Origin: Diploptera punctata
Lineage: Eukaryota > Arthropoda > Insecta > Blattodea > Blaberidae
Length of the DNA stretch: 64,000 nucleotides
Assembly: GCA_030220185.1 (NCBI GenBank)
Contig: JASPKZ010004202.1
Location: 686,001-750,000 of the forward strand
Direction of reading: 5' to 3'
This document shows positions 31,243 through 42,364 of the stretch, piece after piece. The position numbers and the translations under genes are program-made. Below the pieces are notes generated by a model. It was not told where the DNA came from. It made no database searches and was given only the letters and a program-made list of their open reading frames with translations. Each line of letters begins with the position of its first letter. The stretch's first letter is position 1.

Positions 31243-31465
31243 GTCCACCGCTGTGGTCTCGAGGTGCTGCCTTGTCACTCAGCAGGCCCGGGTTCGATAC
31301 CCGGTCGGGACAGGCTGCTGGGTGAGGTTTTTTTCGATGTGGAAAGCAACGGGAAGCTACCACACCTACAATTCCCTAGTAAAGCTGCAAACCATAGCAT
31401 GAAAATGCTATGATTGCAGTGAAATACCTACCCTCGGGCAGAATTACTATTGGTGGATCGATTAT
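31243..31465 (+). mobile_element. SINE-1 copy, internally deleted
   Basis: Head GTCCACCGCTGTGGTCTCGA, B box GGGTTCGATACCCGG, then a jump from TTTTTTTCGATG directly to GTGGAAAGCAACGGGAAGC, dropping about 100 bp of the body. It sits between two ATT arrays, so it may have inserted into a longer array. Confidence 0.85.
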
Positions 31466-31473
31466 TATATATA

Positions 31474-31525
<52 letters not shown>
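31466..31525. repeat. (ATT)n microsatellite
   Basis: About 17 units preceded by a short TA run. Confidence 0.9.
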
Positions 31526-31527
<2 letters not shown>

Positions 31528-31529
31528 TC

Positions 31530-32195
31530 GTCATCTGCTTTCAAGTATTAGGCCCAGTGGCCCGTTACGGTCTCCCGCCATCTCCGAAAAGGTCGACCCA
31601 CAGATCTTCTGCCTCGAGTAATGTAGTGAAGAATTTGTTTTGGTATTCTGTGACGATCCATGCGCTGAATATGGGCTAGCCAATTGTTTCTATATTCTTG
31701 GAGGTATTCAGATATAGGTACGATGTTTAACTCTCTGGCTATTATTCAATTTCTTTGGTGGTCTAGAAGGCTATAACCTGCAGTTCGTCGCAGAAATTTC
31801 ATCTCCGTGGCTGTAATATGACTGTCATCATGAGTTCTGATGGTCCAAGCTTCACTGCCATAACAGACTATGGGTCTAACGAGAACTTTATAGATTTTCA
31901 TTCTTGTGTGTCTCTGCACTTTTGATGGTTTAAAAACTTGGTTGATAATTCTTAAAGCTTTATTATAGTTTTGTATTTTAAAGGATATATCACATTCCTC
32001 ATTATAAGTTAGATTATATCCTAAGTATTTAAATGAATTAACTTGCTCTAATATTGAATTCTGAATACAAATTTTACTTCTTACTGGGAATTTCCCTTGA
32101 AAGGCCATAACTTTAGATTTTGTTGTTGATATTTCCATGTTAAATCGTTGGGCTATTATATTAAGATGATGAGTGGAATATGGTAATTCATATCG

Positions 32196-32198
<3 letters not shown>
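31530..32198 (-). mobile_element. LINE-B 3' end
   Basis: Minus-strand frame of 130 codons (32138-31746) encodes TTKSKVMAFQGKFPVRSKIC, EQVNSFKYLGYNLTYNEECD, KIYKVLVRPIVCYGSEAWTI and TATEMKFLRRTAGYSLLDHQ. A one-base slip after this leads to the remaining tail down to 31530. The upstream boundary is an ATT array. Confidence 0.88.
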
Positions 32199-32267
<69 letters not shown>

Positions 32268-32268
32268 G
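32199..32268. repeat. (ATT)n microsatellite
   Basis: About 23 units with one interruption. Confidence 0.9.
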
Positions 32269-32475
32269 CAGAATGTAAAATTTCCACTTTAAAAAGTTGT
32301 GACCCGAAGCACGCGTATGGGGAGGTGTTGAGCAATATTCTCGTATCACCTTGACAAATGTTTACCATTGTCATCAGTTCACAGTCGGGCATTAAGCAAT
32401 CGATTTATATCTCGTTGTGAGATTAGTGCGTGTGAACTTCTTGAACTGCATTCTTATTACTGATCCCTGCAAGAT

Positions 32476-33245
32476 GGACAGCAAGTAGAAAACAAGTCAA
32501 TAAACTGTTAGCGTATGCTGACGATGTGGTTATTATTCAAGAAAATGAAAATAATTTGCATTACTCTTTACATCAATTAAATCAGTTATGACAAGAATAT
32601 AATTTCAAAATATCAAAAGAAAAAACAAAAGTAATGGCATTTTGGGGAAACAATCATATAAGATCAAAAATCACAACAGACAACAAACCTCTGGAACAAG
32701 TAACACATTTTAATTATTTGGGTTGTAATTTTACTATAAACACAAAAACTGAAAGAGACGTAAATATGAAACTGTCAAGATTTCAAAAGATATGCGGAAC
32801 TATACATAAAACATTAAAGAACAATACAAGAATAGATACTAGATTGAAGTTTTATAAAACATTGGCAGTTCTTGCATTACTTTATGGGAGCGAAACTTGG
32901 GTAATGACCAAAAAAATGCAAAGCAGAATACAAAGCGAAGAAATGAACTTCCTTAGAAGAACAAAAGGCTACACAAGATTGGATCGGATAAAGAATGAAG
33001 ATATAAGAACAGAGTTAAATATATAACCATTGGATGAGAAAATCAGAGAATATAGAGAGAAATGGTTTACACATGTGGAAAGAATGAACGTAACAAGATT
33101 ACCAAAAAACAGCATTTAACTACAAGCCAAGAGGTTCAAGGAATGTAGGAAGGCCAGTGAAAAGATGGACAGAACAACTGTGAGGCGGAACAGGCAATTT
33201 TTGCCTAGCTCGTGAAGTGAAGAAGAAGAAGAAGAAGAAGAAGAA
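32476..33245 (+). mobile_element. LINE-B with YADD catalytic motif
   Basis: Longest LINE-B here. 32511-32540 encodes AYADDVVIIQ, motif C of the polymerase with both catalytic aspartates, followed by a stop in NQL*QEY (near 32590). The 130-codon frame 32634-33026 gives ITTDNKPLEQVTHFNYLGCN, LALLYGSETWVMTKKMQSR and NFLRRTKGYTRLDRIKNED, then another stop, REKWFTHVERMNVTRLPKNS and a GRPVKRWTEQL-type end with a GAAGAA tail (33219-33245). At least three disabling changes. Confidence 0.9.
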
Positions 33246-33284
33246 GATAAACTGTTAGCAGTAGAAATGGATTTTTGGAGGCGA

Positions 33285-33458
33285 TAAACAAAATTTTTTT
33301 TACGGTGAAAGATGGTCACTGTTTCGACCAAGGTACTTTTTTCGTCTGGCTTATGACCTTCGACCAGTCCGGCATGGGTAACTCTATCGGCAGCAATGCT
33401 ACCGCCGGCATAGCTCTCGGGATCATTTAAGCACGCAAGCCACTCCACCACGACAATA
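33285..33458 (-). mobile_element. LINE 5'-end-like module, inverted
   Basis: Reverse complement of the 25.04 kb module: WLACLNDPESYAGGSIAADR, VTHAGLVEGHKPDEKSTL, VETVTIFHRK. It directly abuts LINE-A 3' sequence of opposite orientation at 33459. Confidence 0.6.
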
Positions 33459-33652
33459 CGTGCATGGAAGCTTCTTGTAGGAAAACCAGAGGGAAAACGC
33501 CCAGTTGGTAGACCAAGAATGAGGTGGGAGAATAACATTAACTATGATTCGAGGGAATGATTGGAAAACATTAGCTCTGGATAGGGATGTAAGGAGAGCT
33601 TATGTCCGCGCGGCCATGAACCTAGGGGTTCGATAGTGCCAGTGAGTAAGTA
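33459..33652 (+). mobile_element. LINE-A 3' end
   Basis: Encodes RAWKLLVGKPEGKRPVGRPR, MRWENNINYD and a damaged remainder with a deletion in REVDYTGNDW, then the GTTCGATAGTGCCAGTGAGT tail. Confidence 0.88.
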
Positions 33653-33955
33653 AGTATCAACAAGAATTTCAAGAAGGGATAAGATCAGAAACAGCACAAT
33701 AAGGGAAATTATGCAAGTTGAAAAAAACTTATTGGAAAAAATAGAAGAAAAAGTTTGAAATGATATGGACACCTCATAAGAATGGAAGAAGAGAGAAGAT
33801 CCTGAATTGGAAAGCTAGTGGAAGAAGTGGAAGAGTCAGACCTAGAGGACGTTGGATAGATGGAGTGAGGAGAAGTATGGAAGCTAGAGATCTGAAGAAG
33901 ATGCTTTAGACAGGAACCTCTGGCGACAAATCACTTTGGGTTGAAGGAGAAACAC
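33653..33955 (+). mobile_element. LINE-C relative, 3' end
   Basis: Encodes RRDKIRNSTIREIMQVEKN and, after a frame change, a GHLIRMEEERRS and GRSGRVRPRGRWIDG-type tail. Closer to LINE-C than to LINE-B, but not the same subfamily. Confidence 0.65.
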
Positions 33956-34139
33956 TGTATTGTGGAGTATTCCTAATTATAAAAACAAGGGTAATATTTA
34001 CAAATAAAACTGTACGTATCTCTAGATTTACAGTTTCTCCAATAGAATATATGTAATTTATTCAAGATTTTATTGTAACAAGTAATTTCCATCTTGATTT
34101 AATTATTAATATGTAATTATTATAAATTATGTACAAAGA

Positions 34140-34806
34140 GATATTTTTAATTTGGAAAAAATAAGTGCCATTTTAAAATTTCAAAGAATAAAACTAAAAT
34201 TTTAGCATTTAAAGGACGTGATACCTTAAGAGCAAAAATAGTAATTGATAATAACATTTTAGAGCAGGTGAACAGTTTTAAATATCTAGGTTTCAATTTA
34301 TCATGTGTTAAAATTGAAGATATTAATGACAAAATAAATAAATTTAATCTAATGTGTGGCACTATTAAAAGAACACTTAAAAACACAAGAAAAGAAACAA
34401 AAATTAAATTTTATAAAGTAATGGCTGTTCCTGTATTGATGTATGGATCAGAATGTTGGACGATCACTAAAAGACAAGAACAAAGATTGGAAGCAGCTGA
34501 AATGAGATTTTTAAGAAATATAGCAGGATATACTCTGCTGGATAAGAAAAGAAATGAAGATATAAGAAATGAACTAAATATTTTCAAACTTACAGATCGA
34601 ATAATTAAATATAGGAACGACTGGAAAGACCATGTTGATAGAATGCCAGAAGGAAGATTTCCAAAATTATTGCTAAATTATAAACCGCACGGAAGGAGAC
34701 ATGTTGGTCGCCCACACAGAAGATGGTCTGAACAATTTTAACAATTCTAGCTTTCATGAAACCGGAACGAGCCAACAGGCTTAATCCCTGGATGATGATG
34801 ATGATA
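34140..34806 (+). mobile_element. LINE-B 3' end, intact C-terminal frame
   Basis: Open from 34268 to 34741 (157 codons): NSFKYLGFNLSCVKIEDIND, GTIKRTLKNTRKETKIKFYK, VMAVPVLMYGSECWTITKRQ, AAEMRFLRNIAGYTLLDKKR and GRRHVGRPHRRWSEQF. Upstream residues KTKILAFKGRDTLRAKIVID are in the same style but need a frame shift. The 3' UTR ends in ATG-ATG-ATG repeats (34793-34806). One of the best preserved LINE-B ends. Confidence 0.9.
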
Positions 34807-34974
34807 AAATTATGTTTTTGTTTATTTCCCTACAAACAAAAAAGACGTATATGAAGATCTTTAAAATTCGGTAAAAAAACAATTTGTTAAATCGTATTTG
34901 TTTATGACAATATTGTTTTAATGAATTCCACGTAAATTTTTATATAACAATCTAGCTAATACCTGGCGTGCGTT

Positions 34975-35745
34975 GCTACAGTACGCCTAAATTAATGAAA
35001 ATTAATGTGCTTTTATGTTTAGTTGAATAAGTGCATCGAAAAATAATTATAAACTTATATTTAGATACCCCGTGCTGATTACTCGGCGTTGCCCGGGAAT
35101 CTACTTATCCCGATCTTCTTGACATAAATGAGCTGAAATACTAAAATTAATGTGTTTTATGTTTAGTTGAATAAGTAGAAGGAGACATTTATATCGTAAC
35201 TATTTTTACATACCCCGTGCTGATTACCCGGCGTTGCCCGGGAATCTACTCATCCCGATCTTCTTGGCATAAATGAGCTAAAAGACAAAACTCGTTATTG
35301 TGAGTTATCTGTAAAAGAATGCCCGTCATGTGCTACTATGCTCGCACAGGAATCTACGTACTTGTCTCGATCTTGTTGGCATCAACGAAAGATAAAAATG
35401 GTTATTGTGAGTTATCTGTAAGAGATAAACATATGCTTTCGCGGACTTTTTTGTAGAGCTTTTTGACATATTCAATTCTGTGTACATTAATTTTGTGTAT
35501 TTGTTATGGTTTAGGCAGCGTAAGCCATTTAAGCGTCTAAAGAGCTACTTTTTTCACGTTTTACACTACAAAGGGCGATTTTTAAGGTTGTAGAAATTGA
35601 GTATCACAACTCTCTTATAGCCTGTGTTCATCCCGGGAATCTCCTGAATATTTTGCAAAAAGTCCCATCACAATCGGATCAATGGTATGGCCGCGCATAA
35701 AGTACAAACAAACAAACAAACATTAATTTTTATATATTAGATGAA
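34975..35745. repeat. Rep-T cluster
   Basis: Three related blocks: the second and third contain CCCGTGCTGATTACTCGGCG-type sequence, GGCGTTGCCCGGGAATCTAC and CCCGATCTTCTTG; the cluster ends in AAACAAACAAACAAACATTA. The same order occurs at 37.66-38.09 kb. The GC-rich core GGCGTTGCCCGGG is found in many animal repeats. Class not determined. Confidence 0.65.
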
Positions 35746-36042
35746 CGTTATAATTTTTGTCCTGTTTCCCAAAGTGGCACATGGACTATTACGAACATTT
35801 TCCAGTGCCAACATAACTAAATATATTTAAGGTACAGTTATTAAAAACTCCACATTTTTTGTTAAAGAGATTGAAACCTATAAATAAATGTTTTGAAGTG
35901 AAAAAGTAGTGTCCTACTATAAATGTAAAAAATAATATATTATTTTCTCAATTGTTACAAAATAAAATAAGTTAAAAATATATCTTCTTAGGTAAGATCC
36001 GTCGTCCCCAACTTATAAAATATGTAATATTTATGTCTGTAG

Positions 36043-36240
36043 GCCTTAAGTGATGCTAACCACCTATTCCAAATTAATCATTGTTTTGATCCAAATTTTG
36101 AAATTTTACATGTTTGTGATAAGGGTAAGAAGTTGGACCTTTTGGAGGCTGTAGAAATAAATAAATTGAAAAGTAGTAATAAACTGTTAAATTCTCAACT
36201 TGATTTGAATGAATCGCCTTTGTTAAATTTAAAAAAAAAA
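36043..36240 (+). pseudogene. Penelope-like element, end of the coding region
   Basis: The frame starting at 36043 reads ANHLFQINHCFDPNFEILHV, then CDKGKKLDLLEAVEINKLKS and LLNSQLDLNESPLLNL. The order (NH.FD, FEILHV, KLDLLEA.EI.K, a short gap, SPLL) is what I recall of the C-termini of Penelope-like elements. An upstream in-frame stop (36040-36042) and lack of any polymerase upstream show a 5'-truncated copy. The 3' terminal region follows at 36300-36455. Confidence 0.65.
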
Positions 36241-36299
36241 TTATTGTTGTATTGTTGCTTAGATCAGTTGATATGTACTATAATAACACAATTCATAAT

Positions 36300-36455
36300 T
36301 TGTTAACATGTCTGAAGAAGGTACAGTGTACCGAAACAGCTGTCACTGAATTATATCTTAATAAATATGAAAATCAAATAAAACTAAGTTTTATTTTTAT
36401 TTAATTAATACATATGGATTTTCATCAAGTAAACACCAACTCAATTGATTATGTA
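36300..36455 (+). mobile_element. Penelope-like element 3' terminus
   Basis: GTTAACATGTCTGAAGAAGG, the GGTACAGTGTACC hairpin, GAAACAGCTGTCACTG and the tail ATCAAGTAAACACCAACTCA followed by ATTGATTA. Nearly identical to 26065-26212, which allows the palindromic insertion there to be identified. Confidence 0.7.
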
Positions 36456-36504
36456 TAGAAATTAGTTACTATCCTGATACCGCTACTTTTAACACATGTG
36501 GATG

Positions 36505-36560
36505 TGAAACCAGCAGCCGGATGGTAGGCCAAGGGCCTTCTAGGCCTGTTGCGCTTGGAG
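36505..36560 (+). mobile_element. SINE-5 scrap
   Basis: GGTAGGCCAAGGGCCTTCTA and GGCCTGTTGCGC match, inverted, the left end of SINE-5 at 45.27 kb. Confidence 0.45.
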
Positions 36561-36569
36561 TTTTTAATA

Positions 36570-36625
36570 TTATACAAGGGATGGTTGGAAAACATTAGCT
36601 CAGGTTAGATATGTCTGCGCGTTCA
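36570..36625 (+). mobile_element. LINE-A scrap
   Basis: GATGGTTGGAAAACATTAGC and the next bases match LINE-A near NDWKTLAQDRDV. Confidence 0.65.
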
Positions 36626-37074
36626 GTTACTACAGTATTGGCAGTAGCTTGAAATCTGTAGAAGTGATGCATAAGAGAAAAGGCGCATATCTTATCACAT
36701 GATCAAATGATTTACCACAGGGATCATTCAAAATCTATTGTTTCGTATCATCCTACTGTACTAAATCAAATTATCTTACAACAAATGAATGCTGAGTAAT
36801 TATTTACCGCCCTTCTCCTGTTTTATAATATTTATAGTAGGTCATGTTAGTGACTTTTTTGTTAAGGTTACCAAAACTAGTGTACGCTAGATATGCTGAC
36901 AAGCGATGTATTTCTGCTACAGAGCACCTAAATCTAACCAAAGGTATTCTGTTCGCCAGGTCTTGGATTCAAATTCCCGGTGCAGACCAACATGTCGGTG
37001 GTTTTCCTCTGCTTTTTCCCTCAATCACCAAGTCAAATTCTGGGTTAAAATTGCACTATCTATTTCATTGCATT
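36626..37074. other. No recognisable gene
   Basis: Mostly unassigned. The frame at 36844-37170 has no family feature and runs into antisense LINE. Confidence 0.4.
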
Positions 37075-37645
37075 CGCAATTTCATCATCATCATCATCAT
37101 CATCCGGTATCATGGCAGCTGTCGCGGTCTTCCGGAAACCAAACGCCATTCCTCTCTGTCCATCCATTGATCTTCCTCCAATCCTCTGTTATTCATAGCT
37201 GCTTGTACCCCCTCTATCAAAATTTTCTTCGGTCTTCCTCCTTTCTATTGGAATCCATTGCATAACAATTTTAGGTAATCTTTGCTCTGGCATTCTTTCG
37301 TCATGTCCATACCACTGTAATCTTTTGTTTTCTATAATATATATGATGTCTGGCTCCTCTTGTAAAATCCATTATTTCCCTTATTGCGTATTCTATCCAT
37401 TCTAGATTCTCCAGCTGATCTTCTTAAAACATCCATTTCTGTACTTACAATTCTTTTCATTTCCCTGGTAGGAATTTGCCAGACTTCAGCACCATATGTT
37501 AAAATGTCTGAATTATAGTTTGATATATTTGTGATTTCTATTTTTTTTAATGAATATACACGTGTATTTTGGATAGGTATGCCCATTTTTTGACATTTTT
37601 TCCTCCAGTCTCTTAGTACTCTTTCGAGATAAATTTTGACGCCAT
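37075..37645 (-). mobile_element. LINE RT C-terminus (LINE-C relative)
   Basis: Minus-strand frame 37586-37332 reads IPIQNTRVYSLKKIEITN, DILTYGAEVWQIPTREMKRI and STEMDVLRRSAGESRMDRIR, with the YGAEVW and LRRSAG boxes of a LINE polymerase. The left part to 37075 holds a decayed RLQWYGHDERMPEQR-like tail and ATG/ATC repeats at 37083-37102. Confidence 0.75.
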
Positions 37646-37659
37646 TTCATAACAACATT

Positions 37660-38088
37660 AATACCCGGCGTGCGCTGCTACGCTTGCCCGGGAATCTACT
37701 CATCCCGATCTTCTTGGCATACATGAGCTGAAAGATAAAAATGGTTACTAAAAATGATTATCAGTAAAATATAAACATATGCTATCTCGGACTTTTCTGT
37801 AGGTTTTTTTAAGATAATCAATTCTGTGTACATTAATTTGGTGTATATGTTATGGTTTAGGGAGAGTAAGTCATTTAAGAGTTCAAAAAGTTCTGAAAAT
37901 CACGTTTTTCACTATAAAGAGTGATTTTTAAGGGTGGAGTAGTTGGGTATTACAACTCTCTTATAGTCTAAAACCTTCCCAGGAAACTCCTGAACTTTTT
38001 GCAGAAAGTCCCATCACAATCGGATGAATCGTGTACTAATGCATAAAGGACAAACAAACAAACAGACATTTTTATATACAAGGATGTA
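37660..38088. repeat. Rep-T copy
   Basis: CCCGGCGTGCGCTGCTACGC, GCCCGGGAATCTACTCATCC and CCCGATCTTCTTGGCATACA, then a body with AGAAAGTCCCATCACAATCG and an ACAAACAAACAAAC tail; the same order as the 34.98-35.75 kb cluster. Confidence 0.65.
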
Positions 38089-38189
38089 CATAAAAGAATA
38101 CAGCGATCTTAAAGATGTTAAATTAACTATGGCAAAAACAAAACTCATGTTAAATGAAAGAGTAACATCTCCAGTTTACATTATACCTT

Positions 38190-38700
38190 CATAGGTGTTC
38201 AATGTGAGCCCCATTTGTTACACGACACATCCAACCTGTAAAATAATTCTTCCCATACATTAACATGCATGTTTGGATTGATAGCAGAAACAGCTGCATC
38301 CTGTTCTCAACTCGAGCAGGTTAGCAGGCAATGGAGGCACGTAGACTCTGTCCTTTACAAAACCCCAAAAAAAATCGCATGGGGTGAGATCCAGTGATCT
38401 AAGAGGTCACTGGAGATAAGCCCAGTCATTTGGAGCATGACGACCAATCCAGCTGTCAGCGACATCATTCAACCAATCCTGTACAAGGTTATGCTAATGT
38501 GGAGGGGCACCATCTTGATGAATTGTCACAACTGATTTACAACTCTCAAACTGCAAAACAGTGTTAAGGAGTTTCCGTCTATGTTAGTATTGTTGCCATA
38601 TAAACAAAACATTTCATTCTAGTCTAAAAACTTTTTACGCCTCATCTGAGTGATAATATTATTACTTGAAACTACTATATTATTTTACGAACACCCGGTA
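38190..38700 (-). pseudogene. Decayed DDE transposase (Tc1/mariner-like)
   Basis: In broken minus-strand frames: HQDGAPPH (near 38510), the motif around the second catalytic aspartate; then DLTPCDFF and GFVKDRVYVPPLPANLLEL (38320-38400); then QVGCV near 38240. I recall this order from a widespread insect IS630/Tc1/mariner-type transposase, including the final residues around GxH before the stop. Frames shift several times and stops intervene. A putative terminus ACACCCGGTAT lies at 38691-38701. Confidence 0.65.
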
Positions 38701-39354
38701 TATTGATTAGTATTTTGTGAAATACTTTAAAAAATGACATTATAAAAATGTAAATAATAGTCATGGTGACTAGATATTTTCAGTTGAAGGTCACGAAGTG
38801 ATGATAAGATCAGTTGACAAATATTTATATCTGTTAGAACATGTGAAGATCGCTCGAAACAAAGGATGTTCATTATCTGTTATATTTTACTTTTTGTTTG
38901 AATCAAGTTAATTTGAATACAAACGATAATGTAGCTTAGATTTATATCGTGTACTACAATAGGAAATCTATACAAGACCATTTCAAATATTGGTTGTATT
39001 TAATTTGTATACACACACTTTACTTTCGAATAAATAATATGTTCTAAATATAGTTTGCGCAATCTATACTGGCGGATCCGTGACATCATTGTTGTACTTG
39101 AGACATAAGAGGTGAATTTGTACTACTTACTGACTTAAGAATATCGACTCACCTGTTAATACTGAAGATGCAATTCAAAGGTGAATTTGTATTTAGAAAT
39201 GAAGTTAACAAAGGAATTGTAAACAATAGCAAAACAGAAATCTACCTTGAAATGTCTTGCAGAGAAGCGTTCCGATATACGAAGCCCGTGTTTAAAAAAA
39301 AAAATCAATGCCATCAGATTGTCATTTTGACATTCTGTATTTTCTCCTGGCATG
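38701..39354. other. No recognisable feature
   Basis: 0.65 kb of AT-rich sequence, no repeat match seen. Confidence 0.5.
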
Positions 39355-39480
39355 GCGTTATTGTAACCCATTTATGAGGTTGGGGCGCCTGGAAGGCGGA
39401 GTTACGCTGCCTCGATGATATGATGGGTGATGATGATGGTAATGATGAACCTTAATACCAAACTTAATTAATTATCTCCC
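39355..39480 (+). mobile_element. SINE-6 fragment
   Basis: GGGCGCCTGGAAGGCGGAGT, then GCCTCGATGATATGATGGGT; shares the SINE-6 body with 46.2 and 61.8 kb. Confidence 0.6.
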
Positions 39481-39660
39481 GTTTTTAACTGCAAGACACT
39501 AAAATTCAGCGCCAAAGCTCTCATTTAAACTCCAGTAATGTAATACAACTCCTGAATTGGTGAAATGGATAACCCTGCCAATTTTCCCGCGTTTCACCAC
39601 ACTATACATCGCATTATTTACGCAGGGTGTCCATCTGATTCGCACAGTTTCCATTGCGGA

Positions 39661-39673
39661 ATTATTATTATTA

Positions 39674-39739
<66 letters not shown>

Positions 39740-39742
39740 GTT
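39661..39742. repeat. (ATT)n microsatellite
   Basis: About 26 units ahead of SINE-2. Confidence 0.9.
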
Positions 39743-39743
39743 G

Positions 39744-40033
39744 GGGCACGCCGTAGTGTAGTGGTTAAGGCATTGCGCAACAAGCCGGAAGGTCGAGGGT
39801 TCGAGTCCCGGTGGGTCAGGATTTTTAAACTGACCCAAACCCTCTGGCGGCACTATGGCCCTGGGTTCGAGTCAGCCTCTAACGGAAATGAGTACTAGAC
39901 GCTTGTTCTGGTGATAAAGACGGTCGTCACGCAGGGCTGACACCAAGTGCCGATTGTCCAGAAAAGCAGGAGCCTTAACCTCCTACTACCCCAAGGGCCT
40001 CCTGAGGCCTGTAATGGGATCACTTTACTTTAC

Positions 40034-40036
<3 letters not shown>
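39744..40036 (+). mobile_element. SINE-2 copy between two ATT arrays
   Basis: Head GGCACGCCGTAGTGTAGTGG, B box GGGTTCGAGTCCC, and the full body to GGATCACTTTACTTTAC. ATT repeats on both sides (39661-39742, 40038-40105) suggest insertion into a pre-existing array. Confidence 0.9.

Positions 40037-40037
<1 letters not shown>

Positions 40038-40105
<68 letters not shown>
40038..40105. repeat. (ATT)n microsatellite
   Basis: About 22 units after SINE-2. Confidence 0.9.
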
Positions 40106-40107
<2 letters not shown>

Positions 40108-40141
40108 CACCATTATTCCCCCACTATTATAATCATTATTA

Positions 40142-40215
40142 ATATTGTCTACCAGCGTAATCTCGTAAGCATCGGGCCCTAGTTCGATCCTGAATCGGAA
40201 AAAGTTTTCTGCGTG
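40142..40215 (+). mobile_element. SINE-1 head, degenerate
   Basis: GTCTACCAGCGTAATCTCGT, then CCTAGTTCGATCCTGAATCG: A- and B-box positions of SINE-1 with many changes. Confidence 0.5.
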
Positions 40216-40579
40216 ACATTTTTTTGCGGAGTTTTCCCACAATTGTTAACTATAAGAAAAAATCGGGAAAATGTAAGAACAAAAAATGGCCATACACTAT
40301 TTGCCTATCTGAATCATTCATTTCAACTTATTCGTCTAGTTTTGCATGAATGCATGAGCCAATTATCTAAGTTCTCTTCAATGTTCGTGTTGTCTTCAAA
40401 GTGGATCTGATATTCAGCTGAATGCTCCATTAGGGAAGCACCTCATGTACTTTTGCGATAAAAAAGTATGTGTCTGATCCAAAGTTACAAAACCTCAAAT
40501 ACAAGTCGTGATCCTGCAAGGTCCGGAACACATGTGGCATGTAAAAGTAGACACACCTACAAAAGAGAGAGGTTAAACT

Positions 40580-40581
<2 letters not shown>
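40216..40581. other. No recognisable feature
   Basis: About 0.37 kb, unassigned. Confidence 0.5.

Positions 40582-40672
<91 letters not shown>
40582..40672. repeat. Compound (TA)n(GA)n microsatellite
   Basis: About 22 TA units, a short break, then 20 GA units. Confidence 0.95.
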
Positions 40673-40673
<1 letters not shown>

Positions 40674-40839
40674 AGACTGGGTATTGACGAACAAATGAGT
40701 TTTTCAAATATTGTTAATCAATATCCGATCTGTTCCCATCTCCTGCTATGATCCGTGTGTTGTTCTTCTCAACTCATTATAAAGGATCTTCCACATATGT
40801 AAAAATACTTTCTCCATCTTACATTATCATAGACGTTTA

Positions 40840-41508
40840 AAGAATTTTCTCCCAGTTTCGTTAAAACAAATCCTTGTGCAGAATCTTGTGTTGCCACATT
40901 TCGATTACTGTGGCATTATGTATAATGATCTAAACTATGACCTGTCGTAGAGACTGCAGCGTGTTCATAATGCTTGCGTTCGATTCATTTTCAATATCCG
41001 TCGTTATGACCATATTTCTGAACACTTCCATAACCTCTCTTGGCTCCGTCTTACTGACAGACGTAAATTGCACTCACTTTCATTACTTTTCAAGCTTCTG
41101 AATTCCTACATCCCTACTTACCTGGCGTCCAGATTTGAGAAGTTATCCTCTTACCACAATATTGACACTAGATCACAAGATAGCAGTCTGCTAACAATTC
41201 CTCTTCATAGCACTTCCTCTTATACTACTTCCTTCACAGTAGCCTCTGCCCGCTCCTGGAATATCCTTCCTCAAGATGTCAGGGGTTGCCGCACACTTGG
41301 CACTTTTAAGTCACGCTTATACAGTTACCTGTTGTCTAATAATTAATGTTTTTCTATTTATTTGAATTTATGCTATGCCATTAATATTTTTTTCTCGTTT
41401 TTTATATATCTTGTACATATTATATGTTTAATTCGTTAAATCTAGAGTAAATGAATATACATTATAAATATCAATTGTATTGTATTTATAACATGTGATC
41501 GTTTATAT
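40840..41508 (+). mobile_element. LINE-D 3' part, cut by LINE-A
   Basis: Encodes FLPVSLKQILVQNLVLPHFD, YCGIMYNDLNYDLS, a stop, RLQRVHNACVRFIFNIRRYD and, in the 92-codon frame 41068-41346, MHSLSLLFKLLNSYIPTYLA to FKSRLYSYLLSNN. A single in-frame stop (near 40948) and no shift make this the most intact LINE-D. Its 3' UTR is cut at TGATCGTTTAT by LINE-A. Confidence 0.88.
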
Positions 41509-41512
41509 TTAC

Positions 41513-42028
41513 TTACATACTCACTGGCACTATCGAACCCGTAGGTTCATGGCCGCGCGAACATAAGCTCTCCATACATCCCTATCCTGAGCTAATGCTT
41601 TCCAATCATTCCCTGTATAATCTACTTCCCTCAAATCATAGTTAATGTTGTTCTCCCACATCATTCTTGGTCTACCAACAGGGCGTTTTCCTTCTGGCTT
41701 TCCTACAAGAAGTTTCCATGCACGTCTTTCATTCCCCATACGCGCAACATGTCCTGCCCATCGCAGTCTACGAGACTTAACTGTTCTTATTATATCTGGC
41801 TTCCTATAAAGACCATGTAGTTCATTGTTATGTAGTCTTCTCCATTCACCTGTCTGTTCATCTCTCTTTGGTCCTAAAATTTTCCTAAGAACTTTATTCT
41901 CAAATACTCGTAATCTCCCTTCCTCCCTTAAAGTATGAGTCCATGTTTCGCACCCATATAATATAACTGGTAGAATAAGAGTTTTATATATTTTCAGCTT
42001 AACGTTTTTTGAAAGGAGTTGGGACTGT
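41513..42028 (-). mobile_element. LINE-A 3' end
   Basis: Minus strand: KNVKLKIYKTLILPVILYGC, RVFENKVLRKILGPKRDEQT, LYRKPDIIRTVKSRRLRWAG and GKRPVGRPRMMWENNINYDL. The frame is almost unbroken; 5'-truncated at an ATT array. The closest match in style is 46.78 kb. Confidence 0.9.
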
Positions 42029-42039
42029 AGTAGGTTAAG

Positions 42040-42127
<88 letters not shown>
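42040..42127. repeat. (ATT)n microsatellite
   Basis: About 29 units, probably the former LINE-D tail enlarged after LINE-A insertion. Confidence 0.9.
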
Positions 42128-42133
<6 letters not shown>

Positions 42134-42364
42134 ACGCATTTTTAAAAAAAATCAATAATTAAGTCAAAAATGCATAGACTTTTTTATTTTCATCTACACA
42201 CTCTCCCATTTAAGTGCGGAAAATTATATCAGGCACATGTCCACCTGCATTGTCTCGGGCAGGCGGATACTCGGTCTATGAAGTTAGTGATGAGCCTTTC
42301 ACAGACATCTCTGTTGATGTCGGTGAATTTCTTCCTTAAGTTGGAGAACCGTTTGTGGTTTGTT

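Noticed and set aside
39557..39898. Frames rich in I, Y, L or N at ATT arrays (also 31205, 39947, 40030, 30568)
   Set aside because: They owe their length to the microsatellite; the remainder is SINE sequence, except that the 30568 frame continues into LINE-E.
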